NCBI GenBank assembly: GCA_044432975.1
Contig: JAWXUC010000006.1
Span: forward strand, 1-64,000
Direction of reading: 5' to 3'
DNA length: 64,000 bases
DNA from: JAWXUC01 sp044432975
GTDB lineage: Bacteria > Pseudomonadota > Alphaproteobacteria > RF32 > CAG-239
Of this stretch, positions 43,130-51,419 are shown piece after piece (positions within the stretch are counted from its first letter, which is position 1; every line of letters starts with the position of its first letter). The notes under the pieces were generated by a model that did not search any database, had not been told where the DNA came from, and saw only the letters and a program-made list of their open reading frames with translations. The position numbers were made by a program, and so were the translations under genes.

Positions 43130-43158
43130 AAAAAAGCTTCCTTTTAGGAAGCTTTTTT
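43130..43158 (+). terminator. Rho-independent terminator
   Basis: AAAAAAGCTTCC and GGAAGCTTTTTT with a 5-base loop, 14 bp after the beta-barrel gene. The terminator at 43827 has almost the same stem. Confidence 0.93.
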
Positions 43159-43225
43159 ATTGACATATAGAATGTTGTTTGTATAATATTTGTCTATTGG
43201 TAATCATTAAAAAATTAAAGAAAAT

Positions 43226-43810
43226 ATGAAAAGAGTAATCATTTTAGATGTTGATGGAGTATTGTTAAATCACTTAAAGAGCATGAAAATCGCTTATCCC
43301 GAATTTGTTGGTAGAAAAATTTCAGATGAAAAATGGGAAGAAGTTGTTTGGCAATATCAAAGAGATCCAAAATCATTGCAAGCATTTGGCCAATTTTGGG
43401 GTCAAGAGAAGTTTTTTTCAAAAGTTCCTCCAATGTTTGGAATGCAAAAATGCGTTAAAAGTTTGCTTATGCTCGGTTATGATTTATATGTTGTAACTTC
43501 AGTTCCTGAGCATTTAAAAAGCATTAGAGCAAAAAATTTGCAAGATGTTTTTGGCGATGTATTTAAAGAGGTTGTTTGTGTTGGTAGTTTTTCTAAAAAA
43601 GAAGCGATTAATAATATTGTTTCTCAATATCAAACAAGCTTTTTTGTTGATGACAGCGTAAAGCATTTAGAAGAGGCTTATGGTCTTGTTGATAAATGTA
43701 TTTGGATGTCAAACCAATATCAAGAGCCTTACTGGAACACAGCAGCATTGGTAGACGCGATTTCTGTAGAAAATGCAGATGCTTTAACTGAGTTTTTTAT
43801 TTATAAATAA
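43226..43810 (+). CDS. HAD-superfamily hydrolase
   Basis: A 194-residue HAD phosphatase-like protein. Motif I is ILDVDGVLLN (DxDG), motif II the Thr/Ser in LYVVTSVPEH, a Lys follows in the KAIN region (SKKEAINNIV), and motif III/IV is SFFVDDSVKHL. It resembles small phosphatases acting on nucleotides or sugars; the substrate is not assignable. The ribosome site before the ATG is weak. It lies between two terminators that share the same stem sequence. Confidence 0.82.
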   Translation: MKRVIILDVDGVLLNHLKSMKIAYPEFVGRKISDEKWEEVVWQYQRDPKSLQAFGQFWGQEKFFSKVPPMFGMQKCVKSLLMLGYDLYVVTSVPEHLKSIRAKNLQDVFGDVFKEVVCVGSFSKKEAINNIVSQYQTSFFVDDSVKHLEEAYGLVDKCIWMSNQYQEPYWNTAALVDAISVENADALTEFFIYK

Positions 43811-43826
43811 AACTTTGTTTAGCAAC

Positions 43827-43854
43827 AAAAAGCTTCCTGTTTAGGAAGCTTTTT
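43827..43854 (+). terminator. Rho-independent terminator
   Basis: AAAAAGCTTCCT-gttt-AGGAAGCTTTTT, 16 bp after the HAD gene. Confidence 0.93.
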
Positions 43855-43978
43855 CTTTAGAATAAAGGTGCTATTAGGCAACCTTTTTTAGATTTCTGTT
43901 TGGATGTCGTGTGAGCTTACGGAGTTCATCTTCCTGATTGTAGAAGGCTGTTATGTTCTCCTCACATTCCCTGTCAAA

Positions 43979-44353
43979 CTAATCATACTCGTCAAACTCA
44001 TAGTCATAAAGTTGATCTAAGTCTTCGTAAGGGGCCCAATCATCTTCATAGTAAATCTCACAATCATCCTCGCACTCTTCAAGAAGTTTAATGAAGAATG
44101 GCTCATAATTGTCGAAGAGACCACCCAAAGGGTGTTCCATGTCGTGGAAGTACTCTAAGTTATCCGCTACATCTTCTTGTTGATAATAGCTAAAGGCTCT
44201 GTCATCCAAATACGGAGTGCCATCTTTCCAGCGATTGAAGTATTGCTCCCATGTGTCTTGAGATTCGTAAAAATGAAATCTTGTAAAAAACATCTCATTC
44301 TCAAGTGTCCATCCAAAATCGTTCTCGAAATAAATCACATTTTGTAGTGCCAT
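43979..44353 (-). CDS. Acidic, aromatic-rich hypothetical protein (124 aa)
   Basis: A 124-residue protein with extreme Asp/Glu and Tyr/Phe/Trp content, ending DLDQLYDYEFDEYD. No family is recognised; the acidity would suit a DNA mimic or inhibitor, but this is speculation. The ATG at 44353 has no Shine-Dalgarno; the leader contains TAATTAATTAAAC. Base composition is richer in G+C than the surroundings. It has its own promoter. The 125 bp downstream of its stop show no gene. Confidence 0.72.
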   Translation of the reverse strand: MALQNVIYFENDFGWTLENEMFFTRFHFYESQDTWEQYFNRWKDGTPYLDDRAFSYYQQEDVADNLEYFHDMEHPLGGLFDNYEPFFIKLLEECEDDCEIYYEDDWAPYEDLDQLYDYEFDEYD

Positions 44354-44394
44354 AGTTGTATTTAGTTTAATTAATTATTATTGTTTCAAAAAAG

Positions 44395-44423
44395 AATATA
44401 TCACAAAAAACAACTCTTGTAAA
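44395..44423 (-). promoter_or_regulatory. Sigma-70 promoter for the acidic gene
   Basis: Minus strand: TTTACA, 17-bp spacer, TATATT, with TGTGA before the -10, about 42 bp before the ATG at 44353. Confidence 0.65.
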
Positions 44424-44480
44424 TACTTTTGTCTAAAAAAGAGGGAAATAAAAGCTCTCAGTTTTGAGAGCTCTTATTGA

Positions 44481-45875
44481 TTATTCACCAGATTTAATTT
44501 TTTCAATCAATTCTTTAACACTAGGCAAATGATTATCTCTATAAAGAGGATCTGTTGCAAACTGATAAACTTGATGTCCCGCAAACAACAAATGATCTTT
44601 AACAGAGCCGCCATGACCAATTTCGTATAATGTTTTATGAATACAATAAGAACGAGGGTCTGGAGTTTTACCTGTATTGCCATCAGCTTGAGACCAAGAA
44701 GAGAATTGACACTGAGACAAACAGCCAATGCAGTTTTTTCTATCTTCTTGCATTTCTTTCCACTCATTTGTAGTTAAGAAAACAACAGTGTTGTCAGGAG
44801 TTTCTTTAATTTCTGTATATCCTGCATCAAGTTGACGTTTTGCTTTGCTCATATCTTCAGGATTTATGAATAAAGTTTTATTAGCATTAATATCTAAAGG
44901 TTGAGAAAATTCAGCCGATTCGATTTTAGAAAAAGCAATTTCGCCATCTTTTCTGCGCATTAAGTTTTCTAAGAAAGTATTTTTAATTGCAGAAGAAAAG
45001 AATCCAGTAGGGCTAAATTTTTGTAAAATTACATCACCTTTTTTAACAGTTCTCATAACAGATTGCCAAGCTTGAGAAACAGGGCTTTCTTTTGTAATCA
45101 TAGGACGAGTACCAAATTGAAAAGCAATATTTCCAATTTCAGGATTATCAATATAATCTTGCCAGTCTTTCAAAGACCAAACACCACCAGCCAAAATAAT
45201 TGGCAAATCTTTTAAGTTAATAGATGTTAAAAATTTTCTTAATTCAACCAATCTTTGATATGGAGTTTGAGGTTGATTAGGGTCTTCAGCGTTAGATAAA
45301 CCGTTGTGTCCACCAGCAAGCCAAGGATCTTCATAAACCACACCACCCAAATATTCTGCACAAGTAGAATAAGCTCTTTTCCACAAAACCTGAAAAGCTC
45401 TAGCAGAAGAAACGATTGGGTAATAATAAACCCCAAAAGAAGACGCCATTTCACCAAGTTTATAAGGTAAACCAGCACCACAAGTAACACCATGAATTAA
45501 ACCTTTAGTTCTTTCAAGCATTCCTTGCAAAATTTCTTGAGCGCCACCAACTTCCCAAAGCATATTGATATGAATTCTTCCGTTTCCGTTAGATTTTTCA
45601 TGAGCAATTTCAGCTTGAGCCACACAACCATTAATAGCTTGTTCAATCATTTCAGCGTGTCTATCTTTTCTGCTTATTTTTAAGAATTTTTCTTTAATTG
45701 CATTACCAAAAGAATCATAAATGTCTGGAGTAACTCCAGAAAATGTGCCTACACAATTTTCTTTTGCCCAAGCACCCGCAGAAAAGCCATTAGAGGCGTT
45801 AATACCTTTACCACCTTCAATTAAAGGGTAAACTTCTTTGCCAGAAATTAATATTGGTTTTAATGTTTTTATCAT
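44481..45875 (-). CDS. Nitronate monooxygenase-like flavoprotein
   Basis: A 464-residue FMN-dependent TIM-barrel protein of the nitronate monooxygenase/2-nitropropane dioxygenase superfamily. Visible marks are GKGINASNGFSAGA near the N terminus, GVTCGAGLPYKL, WLAGGHNGLSN (the GGHxG motif) and LPIILAGGVWSL with IAFQFGTRP for phosphate binding. The C-terminal ~150 residues are an extension with four Cys (NCIGCLSQCQ and SYCIHKT) that could bind metal or an Fe-S cluster, not usual for simple NMOs. AAAAGGAA precedes the ATG. Substrate unknown. It is divergent from murD. Confidence 0.82.
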   Translation of the reverse strand: MIKTLKPILISGKEVYPLIEGGKGINASNGFSAGAWAKENCVGTFSGVTPDIYDSFGNAIKEKFLKISRKDRHAEMIEQAINGCVAQAEIAHEKSNGNGRIHINMLWEVGGAQEILQGMLERTKGLIHGVTCGAGLPYKLGEMASSFGVYYYPIVSSARAFQVLWKRAYSTCAEYLGGVVYEDPWLAGGHNGLSNAEDPNQPQTPYQRLVELRKFLTSINLKDLPIILAGGVWSLKDWQDYIDNPEIGNIAFQFGTRPMITKESPVSQAWQSVMRTVKKGDVILQKFSPTGFFSSAIKNTFLENLMRRKDGEIAFSKIESAEFSQPLDINANKTLFINPEDMSKAKRQLDAGYTEIKETPDNTVVFLTTNEWKEMQEDRKNCIGCLSQCQFSSWSQADGNTGKTPDPRSYCIHKTLYEIGHGGSVKDHLLFAGHQVYQFATDPLYRDNHLPSVKELIEKIKSGE

Positions 45876-46006
45876 TATATATTCCTTTTATTTTTTGCCA
45901 ATATAACAGAACTATTTTTATATTCAAACAAAAAATTCAAACCTATTTACAAAATGCAAAAACTTTGTTAAAGTGCTTGCAAATTGATAAGAAAGGCATT
46001 TGTAAA

Positions 46007-47380
46007 ATGTATAATAATAAAAAAGTTTTAGTTTTAGGTTTATCAAAAAGCGGTATTTCAGCAGCTAAATATTTAAATAAATTAGGTGCAAAAGTTTTTA
46101 TTTCAGAATTTAGGGAAGAAAAAGAAGAAGATGCTCAAACAATTAAAGAGCTTCAAAATCTGGGTATAAAAATAGAAATGGGCGGTCATTCAAAAGATTT
46201 TATAGACGGTTCAAGCCTTGCAATAACAAGCCCAGGAATTCCTCCTAAAAGTGAAGTGTTTCAAATATTAAAAGCCAAAGGTATTCAGATTATATCAGAA
46301 GTTGAACTCGCTTATTTGAATACAAAAACTCCTTTTGTTGTTATTACAGGCACAAATGGCAAAACAACAACAACTGCTTTAGCAAATCATATAATTTCAT
46401 CAGAATTAAAATCAGAAGCTTGTGGAAACATCGGTTGCCCTCCTTGTTATTTGTTGGAGAAAGATTTAGATTGTTTGGTTTGTGAGCTAAGCTCTTATCA
46501 ATTAGAAATGTCTCCAACATTAACACCTAATGTGGCTATTTTTACCAATATAACTCCAGATCATTTATCATGGCACGGCGGTTTTGATAATTATTTTAAT
46601 GCAAAAGCAAAAATTTTTACAGGCAAACAGTCTGCTAAATATTGTGCTTTTAATGCTCATGATGAAAAATTAGTAGAGTTGTCAAAGTCATGCCCTAATA
46701 TAGTTTTCTTTTTTGGCAAAAACATAGGTGATAATGCTTGTTATATTGAAGATGATTTTATTGTTTATAAACAAAATGGTGTTTCAGAAAAAATAATAGA
46801 AGTTTCAAAATCTCCGATAGTGGGTTATCATAATTATCTTAATATAATGGCATCTGTTATCTGTGCAAAAGTTATGGGTGTTTCAAATAGTGCAATAATG
46901 GAATCCATTATTAGTTTTAAATCGCCAGAACATAGACTAGAAAAAGTTGCTATTATTGATGGTGTGGAGTTTTATAATGATTCAAAAGCAACAAATCCTG
47001 AGGCTTCAATTGTTGCAATGAATTCTTTTGCAGGCAAAAAAGTTGCTTTAATCGCAGGCGGTACAGATAAGTTAACCCCTTTAGATGAATTTTGTGATGT
47101 TGCTAACAAAACAATAGATACAGTTGTGTTGATAGGTCAGGGCGCAGATAGATTTGAGGCAGAACTAAAAAAACACGGATTTTCAAAAATAAAAAGAGCC
47201 AAGAGTCTGCAAGAAGCTACGGATATGTCTTTTGCAAGTGGTGTTGATATTGTGTTATTATCCCCAGCATGTGCAAGTTTTGATATGTTCAATAGTTATG
47301 AGCATCGTGGTGATGTTTTTAAAGAATATGTAAAAACCTTAAATAAAGCCTTAAATAAAAACTTTAATAAATTCCTTTAA
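46007..47380 (+). CDS. murD: UDP-MurNAc-L-Ala:D-Glu ligase MurD
   Basis: A 457-residue Mur ligase that adds D-Glu to UDP-MurNAc-L-Ala. The N-terminal Rossmann-like part starts KKVLVLGLSKSGISAAKYL; the ATP loop is VITGTNGKTTTTAL; further family residues are LSSYQLEMSP, TNITPDHLSWHGGF, SPEHRLEKV, NDSKATNPEAS and LSPACASFDMFNSYEHRGD. An upstream extension is open, but ATG 46007 gives the proper N terminus, with AAAGG about ten bases before it. No other mur/fts genes adjoin it, so the dcw cluster is split in this genome. Confidence 0.95.
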   Translation: MYNNKKVLVLGLSKSGISAAKYLNKLGAKVFISEFREEKEEDAQTIKELQNLGIKIEMGGHSKDFIDGSSLAITSPGIPPKSEVFQILKAKGIQIISEVELAYLNTKTPFVVITGTNGKTTTTALANHIISSELKSEACGNIGCPPCYLLEKDLDCLVCELSSYQLEMSPTLTPNVAIFTNITPDHLSWHGGFDNYFNAKAKIFTGKQSAKYCAFNAHDEKLVELSKSCPNIVFFFGKNIGDNACYIEDDFIVYKQNGVSEKIIEVSKSPIVGYHNYLNIMASVICAKVMGVSNSAIMESIISFKSPEHRLEKVAIIDGVEFYNDSKATNPEASIVAMNSFAGKKVALIAGGTDKLTPLDEFCDVANKTIDTVVLIGQGADRFEAELKKHGFSKIKRAKSLQEATDMSFASGVDIVLLSPACASFDMFNSYEHRGDVFKEYVKTLNKALNKNFNKFL

Positions 47381-48501
47381 GTTCTTCCTTTTGTTTTCTG
47401 CAACATCTTAAACGTTGTTGAAGAAGCATAATCAATGTTTGTAACATTGTTATCTCTGGTTATAATATTAGGTGGAATTACTAAAGGATTTTGCTCTTCA
47501 ATAATATTCTCAGGAGTAATATTATTTTCTTCTGTTTTAACACGGTCTATTTTTTGCAATATTTTTAATAAATCACCATTATCTTTTTCAAACAATATGC
47601 TCATAAGCAATTTTTTAGACATAATATTAGATTTTAATGGAAAAGTATATAAATCTCCATATCTGCCAAAGTCTTTTGTTTTTTCATCTAGAGATCTTAA
47701 ATAAACAGCTTCTTTTTTATATCTAACATAATCACTAACATCATAATATCCCTCAGCAGCATTTTGAGGTTTGCAGACAATAAAAACATGGCCGTATTTA
47801 GAATCGTTGGGGTTGTTTCTACCTGTTTTTTTATCTAAAACAGCAGGTGTGCCAGGAGCAACCTTTTCAAAGTCTTTGGGACTGCATTTTATTTCAACAA
47901 AGTTTTCATTTTCTTTTAATGCATCAATAGCTTTATATGCATATTCATAAGCCTCAACTTCAATACCATTTCTTGCCAATACGTTTCTAACAGCCATCAA
48001 GCAATATGTTTGTTCACCAGGTTTAGGGCGTCCTTTTTTTGCGTGTCTTATTGCATATTCGGCAATTTCTTGAGATTTTTCAGAAGGTTCAATTTCTTGC
48101 AATTCTTCTTTTGAAAAATATCTTCCTTCAATATCTAAATCACCTAAAGTGTTGAGCTTATATTTTAATAAAGCATCTGCAATTGTGTTTAGTGTATCTT
48201 TTTTTGTTTCAAGCATTAGAAAGTTATTTTTTCTTTCTGTTATTTCAATTTTTTTCAATGCATTTCTTATTGCTAAAGTAGTGTCATTTTCATTTTGCAC
48301 AAAATCTTGATAAGAAGGTCCTTGAATATTGTTTATTATATCCTTGTTAGGAGTTCTTGTTTCAACTTTAGGATGTTCTTGGGGATTCTCTTTTATAGAA
48401 TCAGTGGTGGTAGAAGCAGAAAATGTTAAAAAACTTGTAATAATAAGGGCTCTATTTTTAATTTTTTGATATATGTTGTTAGTAGTGTTTTTTTTATGCA
48501 T
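47377..48501 (-). CDS. Secreted cysteine-peptidase-like protein (CHAP/NlpC-like)
   Basis: A 374-residue probably exported protein with an N-terminal hydrophobic segment (ALIITSFLTFSAST). Residues ~165-290 look like a papain-fold amidase: a Cys on a helix (GEQTYCLMAVRNVLARNGI) and a later His after a Gly/Pro loop (PGTPAVLDKKTG...KYGHVFIVC). This C-then-GHV pattern is typical of CHAP and NlpC/P60 peptidoglycan amidases, though family assignment is uncertain. The C-terminal ~90 residues are Asn/Ile-rich and of low complexity. AAAGGA precedes the ATG. The 3' end overlaps murD by 4 bp, convergent. Confidence 0.65.
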   Translation of the reverse strand: MHKKNTTNNIYQKIKNRALIITSFLTFSASTTTDSIKENPQEHPKVETRTPNKDIINNIQGPSYQDFVQNENDTTLAIRNALKKIEITERKNNFLMLETKKDTLNTIADALLKYKLNTLGDLDIEGRYFSKEELQEIEPSEKSQEIAEYAIRHAKKGRPKPGEQTYCLMAVRNVLARNGIEVEAYEYAYKAIDALKENENFVEIKCSPKDFEKVAPGTPAVLDKKTGRNNPNDSKYGHVFIVCKPQNAAEGYYDVSDYVRYKKEAVYLRSLDEKTKDFGRYGDLYTFPLKSNIMSKKLLMSILFEKDNGDLLKILQKIDRVKTEENNITPENIIEEQNPLVIPPNIITRDNNVTNIDYASSTTFKMLQKTKGRT

Positions 48502-48604
48502 ATTCTAATCCTTTCTTGAGTTGAGTTATAAAATTTAAAGTTAGGTTTGTCAAATGTTTTCCACAAGTTTTTATAGGGTTTTAACAGTTTTTATATATTT
48601 TTTA

Positions 48605-48633
48605 TTGACAAAAAGAAAATGGTTGTTAATATT
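48605..48633 (+). promoter_or_regulatory. Promoter for the 48.6-51.1 kb operon
   Basis: TTGACA at 48605-48610, then TAATAT about 16 bp downstream (48627-48632). Transcription would begin at about 48640, at the ATG of the mini-ORF. The -10 hexamer is imperfect. Confidence 0.5.
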
Positions 48634-48639
48634 TATCTT

Positions 48640-48720
48640 ATGAAAAACATTAAAAACATTTTTACATTTAACACTTTTAGCTTCTGGTATTATATATCAA
48701 GGGGGTTTTTTAGTGTGTAA
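48640..48720 (+). CDS. Candidate leader peptide, aromatic-rich (26 aa)
   Basis: A 26-codon ORF starting MKNIKNIFTFNTFSFWYY and ending GFFSV. It contains six Phe, one Trp and two Tyr codons. It lies between a TTGACA promoter and a rho-independent terminator, and the next gene begins 95 bp later, the arrangement of an attenuation leader such as pheL. There is no Shine-Dalgarno, but the transcript may be leaderless. No competing antiterminator stem was established, so this remains a hypothesis. Confidence 0.35.
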   Translation: MKNIKNIFTFNTFSFWYYISRGFFSV

Positions 48721-48748
48721 GAATTAGAATTTATAATTTTTTTATGTT

Positions 48749-48784
48749 AAACTCCCTGTTGATAAGACGGGGAGTTTTGTTTTG
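48749..48784 (+). terminator. Terminator-like hairpin upstream of the 549-aa gene
   Basis: AAACTCCC and GGGAGTTT pair with a 13-base loop and are followed by TGTTTT. It ends about 32 bp before the ATG at 48816, downstream of the promoter at 48605, so it would act as an attenuator or end a ~140-nt small RNA. Confidence 0.65.
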
Positions 48785-48815
48785 CAAAATACAAAAAATA
48801 AGGAGATAAGAAAAA

Positions 48816-50465
48816 ATGCAAAATTTAACCCTTGATGAAGAAACCATATTAGCTCTTCCAGCTTTAACAGAAATATCTCAAACTCAAAGTTTAGGAGAAT
48901 ATTTTGGTAAAAAAGTGTCTTCATTAAAAAATATAAAACAAAAAAACATTGAGAATGATATTTTAACAAAAGCGATGGTAACAGAAATTGCAAGACTATA
49001 TGGTGAAGAAATTGCACAGCAAGCACATAATCAATTAACAACGTTACCAATAATAGAAACAGGAACACACCTTGGCGCAATGAAAGATTATGACAATTTG
49101 CAAAAAGATGATGTTAGAGCATCTTTGCATCAAAACACAATAATTTCTGCATCATTATTAAAATCTGCAGGCGGAAACATTCATATAGGTTCTTATGGTA
49201 GCAATGTTTCATTAAATCATTCTTTTAGCGGTGGTTATTTTCAAATTGGTGATGAGTTGTTTCAGACCGCTCCAACAAAAAGAATAAATTCAAATTTATT
49301 ATATAACGCTCCAGCTATCAGTGAAGATTATTTTAATCCAAATGTTTTAATAGTTGCCAAATTGAGCGGATTAAGAGATATCTTAAAAGAATCAGAAGCA
49401 CCACAAGAAAAAGCATTGTTAAAATGCGCAACAGAACTTTTAGCTCCAATTGAAAAAAGCAAAACAAACTTTGCCTCTTTTGAAAAAAATTATGAAAAAT
49501 TAAATTCAGGAAAAAAGATTTTAATCAACAAAGCGCTAACCCAACTTAATTCAAAACAAAAAGAAAAAACAGGTGTTAGTTTTGATGAAATGGATGAGCA
49601 ATACGCAAAATTAGAAAAAGTTTTTAGCAGAAAAGAGCTTTCATTATCAGATCAAATGGCATTAATTCAGTCTCAAGAATTAAACTCTATTACCAAGCCT
49701 GCAGATATTACTCATGTGTCAATAGATGCTCTAAAAGTTGTAAAAACATTTTTTATAGAAGCCTTAAAAAATGAAGATAGCCTATGGGCTCAAATTTTTA
49801 ATAACAAAGAAATGGCTTCAAAGTTTCATCAAGAGTTTGTAGGTGTTAGATCATCATGGAAAGAAAACGAATCTCCATTTGACTTTTTAAGAACAGATAA
49901 AGGTTATACCCAAACAAATCCATTACCTTATGGTGCAACAGATGTGGATGCAAAAAGCTTGGCAAAACTTTTAGAAGAAGACAAAATTGTTCCGTCAACC
50001 GCATTAATTGTAATGGCTCATCAAAGTGCCGATATGTTGATTCATGGTGGTTTTTTCCAATCAACTTATGCAAAAAAAATACAAGATAAATTTGTTGACT
50101 TTTTAGATAAAAATCAGTTTACTAAATATGCGGATAATATAAGAGAAATTCCATCAGATGTTATGTTGTTGTCTTTAAGTGTTGCTCAAAAAAATGGTCG
50201 CCCAATGAAGATTTCAGAAATATCAAGATTGCCAGATGATAAGAAACAGATGTTAATAGATAATATTCCTAATCATTCTTCATCTTTGGCAGTTAAAAAG
50301 GGGCTTCCTTATGTTAGTCAATATTTAGAAAAAACAAGCCCAGGATATATTGCAAGTGAATCAAAACTAAATAGAGCAAAAAAAATAAGAGCTCAAAAAA
50401 TTATTACTATACAAAATTTAATGGCACAAGGAAGAGTTAGAGGAGTATCTGCAAGTGCAAGATAA
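48816..50465 (+). CDS. Hypothetical protein (549 aa), paired with VanX-like gene
   Basis: A 549-residue soluble protein with no signal peptide and no recognised family. The conserved-looking parts are GTHLGAMKDYDNLQ, KSAGGNIHIGSYGSNVSLNH, a mid-region predicted helical, and the basic Arg/Lys C terminus (LNRAKKIRAQKIITIQNL). The His/Gly-rich segment around residues 115-145 is the best candidate for an active site. AAGGAG lies ten bases before the ATG. It overlaps the next gene by 11 bp, so the two are coupled, implying a shared task with the dipeptidase. Expression may be controlled by the upstream hairpin. Confidence 0.75.
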   Translation: MQNLTLDEETILALPALTEISQTQSLGEYFGKKVSSLKNIKQKNIENDILTKAMVTEIARLYGEEIAQQAHNQLTTLPIIETGTHLGAMKDYDNLQKDDVRASLHQNTIISASLLKSAGGNIHIGSYGSNVSLNHSFSGGYFQIGDELFQTAPTKRINSNLLYNAPAISEDYFNPNVLIVAKLSGLRDILKESEAPQEKALLKCATELLAPIEKSKTNFASFEKNYEKLNSGKKILINKALTQLNSKQKEKTGVSFDEMDEQYAKLEKVFSRKELSLSDQMALIQSQELNSITKPADITHVSIDALKVVKTFFIEALKNEDSLWAQIFNNKEMASKFHQEFVGVRSSWKENESPFDFLRTDKGYTQTNPLPYGATDVDAKSLAKLLEEDKIVPSTALIVMAHQSADMLIHGGFFQSTYAKKIQDKFVDFLDKNQFTKYADNIREIPSDVMLLSLSVAQKNGRPMKISEISRLPDDKKQMLIDNIPNHSSSLAVKKGLPYVSQYLEKTSPGYIASESKLNRAKKIRAQKIITIQNLMAQGRVRGVSASAR

Positions 50466-51078
50466 AACAATATTAAAAGAAGTTAATCATGAAAGATTTA
50501 TAATAGACTTAATGTATAATAGCATAAACAATTCTTTTTATAAAAATTTGTATGAACCTTTTGGATTGAACAAGTGTTATGTTCTTCCAGATTTGTATGA
50601 CAAATTAATGAAGCTAATACCAGTTTTAGAAAAAGAAAAACTAAAGTTAGTTATTTATGATACGTTGCGCCCATGGAAAGTTCAAAAATATATGTATGAA
50701 ACAGCACCAGATTATTTAAAGCCATATATCGCTCCACCTCCAGAAGAAACTTCTAAAAGAGGATTCCACCCAAGAGGTGCTGCAATAGATTGTTATCTAG
50801 CAGATGAAAATGGAAAGTCTTTGGACTTTCCAACCCATCCAGATGCGTTTTATGCTGGCTATGAAAAAGATAACAATTATCAAGAATACTTAAAAAAAGT
50901 ACATAGATGTTGTATAGATGGTTTAAGCCAAGAGCAAATTAACAATCGCCAAAAGTTAGAAGATATGATGTTAAATATTGGTCTAGAACCATTAGAAACA
51001 GAATGGTGGCATTTTAATTTGCCAGAGGCGTGGAATTACCCACTAATATATTCATTAGATGAAATAGAAATTAAATAA
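50455..51078 (+). CDS. VanX/DdpX-like D-Ala-D-Ala dipeptidase (M15D)
   Basis: A 207-residue zinc dipeptidase. Zinc ligands and catalytic residues of the M15D family are clear: FHPRGAAIDCYLAD (HxxxxxxD) and the EWWHF motif with Glu and His, preceded by YDTLRPWKVQ. VanX-type enzymes hydrolyse D-Ala-D-Ala; in non-resistant bacteria (DdpX) they recycle it from wall turnover. There is no signal peptide, so it is probably cytosolic. The start is GTG at 50455 overlapping the upstream gene, with AGAGGAG before it. No vanHA-like genes are nearby, so vancomycin resistance is not implied. Confidence 0.9.
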   Translation: MQDKTILKEVNHERFIIDLMYNSINNSFYKNLYEPFGLNKCYVLPDLYDKLMKLIPVLEKEKLKLVIYDTLRPWKVQKYMYETAPDYLKPYIAPPPEETSKRGFHPRGAAIDCYLADENGKSLDFPTHPDAFYAGYEKDNNYQEYLKKVHRCCIDGLSQEQINNRQKLEDMMLNIGLEPLETEWWHFNLPEAWNYPLIYSLDEIEIK

Positions 51079-51105
51079 AAAAACTCACTTTTTGAACACA
51101 CATCA

Positions 51106-51133
51106 AACCCCCAGCCCATAAGGGCTAGGGGTT
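51106..51133 (+). terminator. Rho-independent terminator
   Basis: AACCCC-C-AGCCC pairs with GGGCT-A-GGGGTT (12 positions, one mismatch), loop ATAA, followed by ATTTTG. It lies 28 bp after the VanX-like gene. Confidence 0.7.
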
Positions 51134-51142
51134 ATTTTGATA

Positions 51143-51284
51143 GTGTCTATTTTAAACGACCGTCTAGAATAGACACTATCACAAACTTTAAAAAAAATCA
51201 AGAAATAAGTAAAATCAACAACATAATTTCACAAAACTGTAACACTAAAAGTGTCTATTCTAGACGGTGGTTTAAAATAGACAC
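51143..51284. repeat. Pair of inverted 34-bp palindromic sites
   Basis: Two 34-bp sequences (51143-51176 and 51251-51284) are reverse complements of each other apart from one base. Each is itself an imperfect palindrome: 15-bp arms GTGTCTATTYTARAC around a 4-bp GACC/GGTG-type centre. They are 74 bp apart and the interval has no gene. The 34-bp two-arm design recalls tyrosine-recombinase sites; equally they could be the terminal repeats of a 142-bp miniature element. Confidence 0.8.
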
Positions 51285-51419
51285 TTTGTTTTTAAGACAG
51301 GTGTCAAAATACCAGAATATATGGGCTTATGGGCAGTCAATAATCCTCCCAAAGTATTTATTTTCTGCCCATATTCACAAAAAAACACAATTTTTGCATT
51401 TTTTTGCAAAAATGCCATT

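Noticed and set aside
50455..51078. Vancomycin-resistance interpretation of the VanX-like gene
   Set aside because: No VanH, VanA/B ligase or VanRS-like genes are in the neighbourhood, and Gram-negative DdpX homologues recycle D-Ala-D-Ala without conferring resistance.
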